Shown: piece by piece, positions 1 to 5,253 of the stretch
Layout: each line of letters starts with the position of its first letter
How positions within the stretch are numbered: the first letter of the stretch is position 1
DNA from: Rikenellaceae bacterium
GTDB taxonomy: Bacteria > Bacteroidota > Bacteroidia > Bacteroidales > Rikenellaceae
Direction of reading: 5' to 3'
Assembly: GCA_021203585.1 (NCBI GenBank)
Contig: JAJQAW010000151.1
Location: forward strand, 1-18,662
Length of the DNA: 18,662 nt
The notes under the pieces: model-generated
The model's database searches: none
What the model was told of the DNA's origin: nothing
Seen by the model: only the letters and a program-made list of their open reading frames with translations
Position numbers and translations under genes: made by a program

Positions 1-209
1 GGATGGAGCAATAGACCCGGATAATTCCCCGAAAGGAGTATATTGCTGCCGCCCCCGATGACGTACCAGGGCCGACCGCTCCACTGCGGATCGGAAAATA
101 GAAAATCTAAGTCATATTTGTTACGGAATTCGGCAAATCCGGCCGCTTTGGCCGAGATCCCGAATGTGTTCAATTCCTTCAGTTCCTGATTGTGCTGAAT
201 GGTGAGCAT
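1..209 (-). CDS. murB: UDP-N-acetylenolpyruvoylglucosamine reductase, N-terminal part (runs off the left edge)
   Basis: MurB reduces UDP-GlcNAc-enolpyruvate to UDP-MurNAc with NADPH and FAD, the second committed step of peptidoglycan precursor synthesis in the cytoplasm. Only the first 69 codons are present, read on the minus strand from an ATG at 207-209. They show the family's opening NTFGI motif (residues 14-18) and the FAD-binding GGGSNILL motif (about residues 53-60) followed by G-x-LLH. This is the usual order and spacing for the N-terminal FAD-binding domain. A TATCTTTG box just upstream on the same strand supports this start. The gene is divergent from the nuclease gene at 304. The rest, including the substrate-binding domain, lies outside the window, so completeness cannot be judged. 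Identification rests on motifs seen directly. Confidence 0.93.
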   Translation of the reverse strand, partial: MLTIQHNQELKELNTFGISAKAAGFAEFRNKYDLDFLFSDPQWSGRPWYVIGGGSNILLSGNYPGLLLH

Positions 210-227
210 AGCTATCGGTTAAAGTAT

Positions 228-235
228 CAAAGATA
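228..235 (-). promoter_or_regulatory. Bacteroidota -7 promoter box for murB
   Basis: The minus strand reads TATCTTTG, an exact match to the phylum's TAnnTTTG -7 consensus, 18 bases upstream of the murB ATG. I see no convincing -33 TTTG partner at the usual distance. Confidence 0.55.
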
Positions 236-278
236 ACCTTTTTTCGACAGGCGAAGCGGCCGCGGGCGGTGAATTTAT

Positions 279-286
279 TATTTTTG
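279..286 (+). promoter_or_regulatory. Bacteroidota -7 promoter box for the nuclease gene
   Basis: TATTTTTG matches TAnnTTTG and ends 17 bases before the ATG at 304, which would give a very short leader. Together with the minus-strand box at 228-235 it makes 210-303 a compact divergent promoter region. Confidence 0.5.
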
Positions 287-303
287 CAGGAGATACCTTC
301 ACC

Positions 304-1362
304 ATGAAAAAAAATGCCCGCTACCGGCGTCGGCCGTCTGCTAGAAAAAAGAAAAAACCATCCCGCGGCAAAACCGCCCGGTGGATGTTTCGTCTGGCGA
401 CGTTTACTGTGGTGGCGGCATTCTGTTGGAGCCAATGCCTCGTAAACCAGTGGGGATGGAAAGAGGGACCGGAGACCGTAGGTCCGATCCGGGAAAGGTC
501 TACCGGTCAACCGGATTCCGAATCGTCCCGGGAACGGCCGGTCAATCCGGAATCGATGGCCTCCCCGGCGCTACCGTCCGCTTCCGGCAACAGGGCTGCG
601 GCACCGGTTGTAAACTCGGTAGAAAGTGAGTCCGATCTGAAACGGCATTCGACAGAGAGCTCGGCTTACGGATTAGAAATTCCGGCTGTGGACCAGCCGG
701 AATTCTTGGTCGTTTGTCCGGAAGGCCGGTATACCCTGTGGTACGATACTCTTTACCGGCAAGCTGCCTGGACAGCCCATGTGTTGACCCGGGCCGATAT
801 GGAAACATCCCGGGCCGAACGTAAGAACGGTTTCGTGATCTGCCAAACGGTCCGGTCCAAAGGGTGGCCTTACGCCAAAAGCAGTGATTATACCCGCAGC
901 GGATACGACCGAGGGCACCTGGTCCCTTCGGCCGACCGTACCGGTTCTCGAACGGAAAACGATGCCACGTTTCGCCTGTCGAACATCGATCCGAAAAATC
1001 CCCGCCTGAACCGGGTGGTGTGGAATCAACTGAAGGACGAAATCCGGCAAATGGCCCTCCGTTTGGACACCCTTTGGGTGGTCACCGGAGGTGAACTCAA
1101 ACCGGGATTGGAACGGATCGGGGCCAGCGGGGTCGGTGTTCCCGAACATTTTTTCAAAGTGCTGTTGGCCCGCAAGAAGGGAGAATGGATGGCCATGGCC
1201 TTCCTCGTACCCAACCGATCGGAATTAAAGCCCTCCTTCTGGGAATATGCCTTATCGGTGGCGGAAGCGGAACGATTGTTGGGGATCGATTTTTTTCATA
1301 CCTTACCAAAGGCTCTCCAACGGCGCATCGAATCGGAGTGCCATCCGCAGCGGTGGCAATAA
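304..1362 (+). CDS. Membrane-anchored or secreted DNA/RNA non-specific endonuclease (NUC1 family)
   Basis: This 352-residue protein belongs to the beta-beta-alpha-metal (Serratia nuclease / EndoG) family, which cuts DNA and RNA using one catalytic His and one Mg ion. Residues 202-205 are the signature DRGH, with His205 as general base, within YDRGHLVPSADR. Asn236 in LNRVVW is the expected metal ligand, and the SNIDP segment before it fits the family's SNxxP. The N terminus is very basic (residues 5-26) and is followed by a hydrophobic segment at about 28-47, so the enzyme is probably an inner-membrane anchor or secreted form. A low-complexity linker at about 55-125 separates it from the nuclease domain. 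The acidic residue usually 8 after the Asn is Lys here, with Asp and Glu just after it. The start is chosen from the -7 box at 279-286. The biological role (nutrient scavenging, defence, competition) cannot be read from the sequence. Confidence 0.88.
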   Translation: MKKNARYRRRPSARKKKKPSRGKTARWMFRLATFTVVAAFCWSQCLVNQWGWKEGPETVGPIRERSTGQPDSESSRERPVNPESMASPALPSASGNRAAAPVVNSVESESDLKRHSTESSAYGLEIPAVDQPEFLVVCPEGRYTLWYDTLYRQAAWTAHVLTRADMETSRAERKNGFVICQTVRSKGWPYAKSSDYTRSGYDRGHLVPSADRTGSRTENDATFRLSNIDPKNPRLNRVVWNQLKDEIRQMALRLDTLWVVTGGELKPGLERIGASGVGVPEHFFKVLLARKKGEWMAMAFLVPNRSELKPSFWEYALSVAEAERLLGIDFFHTLPKALQRRIESECHPQRWQ

Positions 1363-1415
1363 GCTCATCGGACACATCCGGTTTACGGCGGCCGGAGGTA
1401 ATGAATGTTTAACGC

Positions 1416-2387
1416 ATGAACAGACAAATAATACCTTTTCTGAAAAAAATCCTTTCGGGCATCTATACTCCCGTAATGATTGCGGCCATTGTGATCTCGC
1501 TGGCCTTGTGGTACCTCAATAAATTGGGGCATACTTACACCACGACGGTGACCGTTCCGGTGACCATAGTCAATGACGCGGAGAGCGCCGTAGGAGTATT
1601 GGACAACGAAACCGATATCGAATGCCGGGTGGAAGGAACCGGATACGAATTGCTCAAATACCGCTGGACGCCGCGCAACCAACTGACGGAGATCGATTTG
1701 CGCAGACTCGATTTGCGGCAAGTGGAAGGAACCAACCGAAGTGAAATCACCCATACATCCCTGTATAATGCCATAGCCGACCAATGGAAGGATATCCGCT
1801 TGTTGGCGATTCTCACTCCGCGCATCGAAATTTCCACCGCGCCCTTTCGAACCAAAACGGTCCCGGTTTTTAGCCGGATCGATATGGATTTTCGCAACCA
1901 ATACATGCCGCTCGGACCGGTGGTCCTTTCTCCCGATTCGATCGAGGTCAAATCTCTGGCTTTTGTGGTCGATACCCTGGAGGCAGTATACACCGTTTAT
2001 CGTCATTTCAATCATGTCAACGGGCCGTTGAGCGGCACTATCGATTTACAGGAGATTCCGGGAGTTGTTTTTCCGGTGGACGAGGTAGGCTTTTACCTGA
2101 CCGTGGAAGAATATACGGAGATCGAGTTGGAACTGCCGCTCGGTTTGTTGAATGCTCCGGAAAACCGGCGGCCGGTCATCCTGCCCGGACAGGTAAACGT
2201 GCGGCTCAATGTGGCCAGCAGTAAATACGCCAGCGCCCAATCCGGCGAAATCCGGGCTTACATCGATTACGATGATCGGTTGACCAACATGGGAAAACAG
2301 TACAAGGTGTATGTACCGGTTCCGGAGGGGATCGTGGTCAAAGAAATTTCTCCCCTGTATGTCGAATTAATTTTCGAAGAGCGATGA
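1416..2387 (+). CDS. YbbR-like domain membrane protein
   Basis: This 323-residue protein has one N-terminal membrane segment (about residues 16-35) and then a beta-rich extracytoplasmic region. In Bacteroidales a protein of this size and layout usually sits directly before coaE and is annotated as YbbR-like. In Firmicutes YbbR (CdaR) regulates the diadenylate cyclase, but no cyclase gene is visible here, so that role should not be transferred. An in-frame TAA at 1410-1412, two codons upstream, makes the ATG at 1416 the earliest possible start. The stop codon overlaps the coaE start (ATGA, 2384-2387), so the two are almost certainly co-transcribed and translationally coupled. The nuclease gene ends 53 bases upstream and may be in the same transcript. 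The family call rests on overall layout and context more than on sharp motifs. Confidence 0.8.
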   Translation: MNRQIIPFLKKILSGIYTPVMIAAIVISLALWYLNKLGHTYTTTVTVPVTIVNDAESAVGVLDNETDIECRVEGTGYELLKYRWTPRNQLTEIDLRRLDLRQVEGTNRSEITHTSLYNAIADQWKDIRLLAILTPRIEISTAPFRTKTVPVFSRIDMDFRNQYMPLGPVVLSPDSIEVKSLAFVVDTLEAVYTVYRHFNHVNGPLSGTIDLQEIPGVVFPVDEVGFYLTVEEYTEIELELPLGLLNAPENRRPVILPGQVNVRLNVASSKYASAQSGEIRAYIDYDDRLTNMGKQYKVYVPVPEGIVVKEISPLYVELIFEER

Positions 2388-2980
2388 TTCGCCTGGGGTT
2401 GACCGGAGGGATCGGAAGCGGCAAAACCACCGTGGCCCGGATTTTCGAATCGTTGGGAATTCCGGTTTACTATGCCGACCAGCGCGGGCGTTGGCTCTCG
2501 GATTATGCGCCTGAGGTCATCCTGAATATCCGGGCGGTGTTCGGCGACCGGGTCTATCGGGAGGATGGCGCCTTGGACCGGAAATACCTCGCCGAGAAAG
2601 TATTTACGGACCGCTCTTTGCTGGAGAAACTCAATGGAATAATACATCCGCAGGTGCGCCGGGACTACCGAGAATGGGTTTGCGGGCAGCAAGAGGCGCC
2701 CTTTACATTGATGGAGACTGCGATTTTGTTCGAGAGCGGTTTCGACACCGAAGTACAGCAGGTGATCGTGGTCACGACCCCGGAGGAATTGCGGATCGCG
2801 CGCACCATGCAACGGGACCATGCGGACGAGGTTTCCGTACGGGCCCGGATACAGGCCCAGATGCCGGAACAAGAGCGTTTGGCCAAGGCCGATTACGTGC
2901 TCTATGCCGATGATTGTCACTTGCTCATCCCGCAGATTCTCGAGCTGTACCGAAAATTGACCGATACTTTTTCGGGATAG
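2384..2980 (+). CDS. coaE: Dephospho-CoA kinase
   Basis: CoaE phosphorylates the 3'-hydroxyl of dephospho-CoA with ATP, the last step of coenzyme A synthesis, in the cytoplasm. The 198-residue length is typical. The Walker A P-loop GGIGSGKT is at residues 8-15 near the N terminus. It is followed by the nucleotide-kinase-type YYAD (Asp32, the likely catalytic base). The conserved IIHPxVR segment (His88-Pro89) and the METAILFESG segment of the CoA-binding region come next. RxxxQ-type lid residues follow, in ARTMQRDH. The gene starts inside the stop codon of the YbbR-like gene. No intrinsic terminator with a U-tract is visible after the stop; a GC-rich foldback lies at about 3035-3060. The gene looks intact. 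Confidence 0.95.
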   Translation: MIRLGLTGGIGSGKTTVARIFESLGIPVYYADQRGRWLSDYAPEVILNIRAVFGDRVYREDGALDRKYLAEKVFTDRSLLEKLNGIIHPQVRRDYREWVCGQQEAPFTLMETAILFESGFDTEVQQVIVVTTPEELRIARTMQRDHADEVSVRARIQAQMPEQERLAKADYVLYADDCHLLIPQILELYRKLTDTFSG

Positions 2981-3071
2981 CCTGGAGTGTTACCCGGCTA
3001 TTCCCCTTTTACGCTGGAGATCCGCCGTGACTATAGCCCGGCCGCGGCCGCGGTGGGCGCGGTGTACCGAT

Positions 3072-3505
3072 TCAGAGTCCGGAATATCTCATTTTCCATT
3101 CCGGATGGCCGGTCAGCGGGTCCACTCCCTCGCCGACCGCGGCGAATCCCTGCCTTTGGTAAAAAGCTACCGAGGGATAGTTCTCTTTGAAGACGTTCAA
3201 TTCGATCTGCGGGTGGTTTTTTTGATTTTTTCTATCAATTGAAATCCGATGCCTTCACCCTGCCGGGAAGGATCGACAAAAAGCGCGGCTACGAAATTTC
3301 CGTGCAAGGCGGTAAAACCGACCACTTCCCCGCTCATATTATCGTCGTATACCCACACTTCCGATTGCGGCAGATACTCCCGGCGCATGGTTAGCTCCTG
3401 CTTTTCCCAGAAGCCCGGTTCCACAAAATCATGGGCCTGTTTGGAGGCCTCGAGCCAAATCCGGATGACCGCGTCTTCGTCCGCCGGCGTAAACATTCTT
3501 ATCAT
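3072..3505 (-). pseudogene. GNAT acetyltransferase (YjaB-like), frameshifted in a 7-base homopolymer
   Basis: The minus-strand frame from the ATG at 3503-3505 encodes a GNAT-fold N-acetyltransferase: AVIRIWLEAS, FVEP, then the acetyl-CoA-binding segment ALFVDPSRQGEGIG. It stops early at 102 residues. The missing C-terminal part is present immediately downstream in another frame, reading HPQIELNVFKEN, then AVAFY-type SVAFYQRQGF and GHPEWKMRY, ending at a TGA at 3072-3074. The shift falls at a run of seven A on the coding strand (T on plus, 3217-3223); eight A would restore one 144-residue protein resembling E. coli YjaB. Both halves look well conserved, so the defect is recent, an assembly or sequencing indel, or bypassed by slippage on the A-run. 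The acyl acceptor is unknown. The gene converges on coaE. Confidence 0.85.
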
Positions 3506-3827
3506 ACTTGCGCACTTTAATAACTTCCATAAAAGTAGGTATTTATTTTACCACTTCAAAACCGTACGGCAGACCTTCAACAACCGCGCCTGCGGTATCC
3601 TTTTTATAAAAAAAAGTAGCCGGACGGGAAAAAACAGTGTGCCGGTTTTGGTCTAATTTCGTCGAGCGTTCGAACCGGGTACCTGCACAGTGAAAAAAGA
3701 AAGGGTACGAATTGCCGCTGAGGTAACAATGACGCCGTATTCGAGCCGGGCGGACCCCCGCTTCCCGTTTGCTGTACATCGACAGATTCGGCGAGCACCG
3801 GCTTTTACCGTGGAAATAGAATATATA
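3506..3827. other. Intergenic region between the divergent GNAT and AraC genes
   Basis: This region of about 320 bases has no gene I can support. It contains a short hairpin at about 3585-3598 (ACCGC, loop GCCT, GCGGT) followed after four bases by five T. It looks like a terminator but has no obvious gene to end. A minus-strand open frame ends at 3543 with the peptide GLPYGFEVVK; I could not assign it or find a credible start for it. Near-matches to the -7 box exist on both strands (TACTTTTA on minus near 3530, TAATTTCG near 3654) but are weak. Confidence 0.4.
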
Positions 3828-4707
3828 ATGAATGAAAGCATGTCGAATATTTATTCCGTAGATCATTTTTGTTGTTACAAATACCAGGACCATGAAAAAC
3901 CCCTGCTTGAAATACTGGACGCCCATCCCGGACAACTCGTTGAACGGGACCTGAACGATACGGCCATCACCTTCCTGCTTCGCGGTTCCATGCATTTGAG
4001 CTACGATAAAGTCGTGGATCGGGAAATCGGCTGCGGAACCATCCTGCTTTTCCCACCGGGCAGCCATATAAAAGTACAGTTTGGGGAAGAAACACATCTG
4101 CTCGTTTTCCGGGTCAAAGAAATCATTCAACTGTGTAATTGTTTGACCATACAGCAATTGTATGATGAAACAGCGGTGGATAGAGACGGCTTTCATGTGC
4201 TCGGGATTCATCATCGGATTGCCCAATACCTGGACCATTTGATGGATACGGTCCGGGACGGCATCCGGTGTCCTTATTATTACGAGACCAAAATCAAAGA
4301 ATTGTTCTTTTTGCTATTGAGCTGCTATCCCCGGGAGGAATTGACCGTTTTTTTCGCCCTTACTCAGTCCGGACGTGCAGTTTATGGATCTGATGTACCG
4401 TAATTACCGCCATATAACCAGCGTTCAGGAGTTAGCCGATCTATCCCTGTACAGCAGTTCGGGCTTTAAAAAGCAATTTTACCGGGTTTTCGGAAATTCC
4501 CCTTCTGTCTGGCTGCGCAACCGGAAATCGGCTCTCATCTACCAGGACCTCAACGGCTCGGGCTTGAGCATCAAGGAGATTGCCGACAAATATCATTTTT
4601 CTTCCGTCTCTTCCTTCAGCACTTTCTGCCGGAAAAATTTCGGATCTCCTCCCGGTAAAATTCGTTCCGGAAAATCCGTTCGGCCATGGCCGACTAAAAA
4701 AGGCTAA
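3828..4707 (+). pseudogene. AraC-family transcriptional regulator, frameshifted in a 7-base homopolymer
   Basis: Two overlapping frames together make one AraC-type regulator. The first, from the ATG at 3828 (MNESMSNIYSV), is an AraC-like N-terminal cupin sensor: LLRGSMHLSY, ILLFPPGSH, then a helical linker YYYETKIKELFFLLLS. It ends out of family at TAA 4401-4403. The second frame continues the homology as PLLSPDVQFMDLMYRNY, then the two helix-turn-helix units (SVQELADLSLYSSSGFKKQF and SIKEIADKYHFSSVSSFSTFCRKNFG), ending at 4707. The switch fits the T7 run at 4348-4354; with six T the protein would be continuous at 292 residues. The open frame upstream of 3828 has no family character, so I place the start there. 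Ligand and targets are unknown. As sequenced, the product lacks its DNA-binding domain. Confidence 0.85.
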
Positions 4708-4759
4708 GAAACAAAAACAAAGGGCCTGTTTGTGTAAACGAGCGAATTTTCGGCTTCCT

Positions 4760-4767
4760 TATCTTTG
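4760..4767 (+). promoter_or_regulatory. -7 promoter box in front of a putative small RNA
   Basis: TATCTTTG is an exact TAnnTTTG match about 50 bases after the AraC stop, with no downstream plus-strand coding gene that it could serve. A TTTG at about 4728-4731 is too far upstream to be an ideal -33 partner. Confidence 0.4.
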
Positions 4768-4820
4768 TAAAGCCTAACTGACCGGCAACTGGTAACTAAT
4801 CGTATAAAAGTTCGCAAAAA

Positions 4821-4885
4821 CGAGTCCCAAGCAACCTTCGGCATTATTTTCTCAAGGGGTAGCAAGGTTGCTTGAGGGCTACTCG
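4821..4885 (+). repeat. Long imperfect inverted repeat (stem about 18 base pairs)
   Basis: The arms are CGAGT-CCC-AAGCAACCTT and AAGGTTGCTT-G-A-GGG-CT-ACTCG around a 25-base loop. The 11-base core (4828-4838 with 4864-4874) is perfect. The loop can pair alternatively, for example CTCAAG (4851-4856) with CTTGAG (4871-4876), giving two mutually exclusive folds. It lies inside the candidate small RNA. Confidence 0.75.
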
Positions 4886-4921
4886 ACCAACATTTTTCTT
4901 CATTCTTTATAGTTTTGCCCG

Positions 4922-4958
4922 AAAGACTGTTTCCCATCCGGAGGAGCAGTCTTTTTCG
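4922..4958 (+). terminator. Intrinsic terminator
   Basis: AAAGACTG (4922-4929) pairs with CAGTCTTT (4947-4954), and the plus strand continues as TT then CGC, so the U-tract partly overlaps the stem. The orientation fits the end of the candidate small RNA. The minus strand has no T-run at the corresponding position. Confidence 0.6.
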
Positions 4959-5178
4959 CATTCCCCCGGTGGGAGGCGGGTGGCCCGTAAAGCCCCATCG
5001 GTAAGCGGCGTATCCCGAGTTGAGTGCGGCCTGGACTTCGGTGTAATTTCTGTGGGTCCCGGTTCTGATTTTCCGGAGGCATCGGCCGGCTTGCCGCTCC
5101 GACGGATGATCCGAGAATCCGGAGCGGGAGGTAAACCGGTAGGCCAACCACACCGGCTCGGCGCCGTTCGGGCTTCAC
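4959..5178. other. Non-coding stretch, nothing recognised
   Basis: This stretch of about 220 GC-rich bases lies between two terminators, one on each strand. Open frames cross it on both strands, but none has a family-like composition, a credible start or a promoter. I see no tRNA, rRNA or riboswitch signature. Confidence 0.4.
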
Positions 5179-5227
5179 AAAAAATCTCCCGTAAACTACC
5201 GCCGTTCAGGACGGTGTTCACGGGAGA
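5179..5227 (-). terminator. Intrinsic terminator of the M16 peptidase gene
   Basis: On the minus strand a long hairpin (TCTCCCGTGAAC ... GTTTACGGGAGA, with one mismatch, and an inner ACCG/CGGT) is followed at once by six T (A-run 5179-5184 on plus). It begins 27 bases after the peptidase stop codon, which is the expected place and strand. Confidence 0.88.
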
Positions 5228-5253
5228 CTTCGGTCGGTCCGATAGCCGACGGT

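Larger units (their letters stand above)
4775..4958 (+). ncRNA. Candidate structured small RNA with its own terminator (family unknown; 6S-like architecture possible)
   Basis: A -7 box at 4760-4767 would start a transcript near 4775 that runs into an intrinsic terminator at 4922-4958, about 180 bases. Most of it folds as one long interrupted hairpin. CAAGCAACCTT (4828-4838) pairs perfectly with AAGGTTGCTTG (4864-4874), and the stem extends outward as CC/GG and CGAGT (4821-4825) with ACTCG (4881-4885). Farther out there are A-run/T-run pairing, TATAAAAG with CTTTATA, and GGCAA (about 4783-4787) with TTGCC (about 4915-4919). Long irregular foldbacks of this size are typical of 6S RNA, but I saw no family-specific signature. 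The region has no sensible reading frame. Boundaries are inferred and expression is unproven. Confidence 0.4.

Noticed and set aside
3217..3223. Classical -1 programmed ribosomal frameshift site in the GNAT gene
   Set aside because: The reading-frame phase does not give a perfect X-XXY-YYZ heptamer (it is C-AAA-AAA), and I see no strong stimulatory hairpin placed just after it. Slippage or an indel is simpler.
3585..3610. Hairpin plus T-run as a real terminator
   Set aside because: No plus-strand gene ends just upstream, and the stem is only five base pairs.
3543..4238. Minus-strand open frame of 231 codons opposite the AraC gene
   Set aside because: It overlaps the well-supported AraC sensor domain on the other strand and its translation has no family features. 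The last 30 residues (to 3543) look slightly more protein-like, but no start was found.
4704..5153. Minus-strand open frame of 149 codons in the small-RNA region
   Set aside because: Composition is not protein-like, it crosses two hairpins and it lacks promoter and family character.
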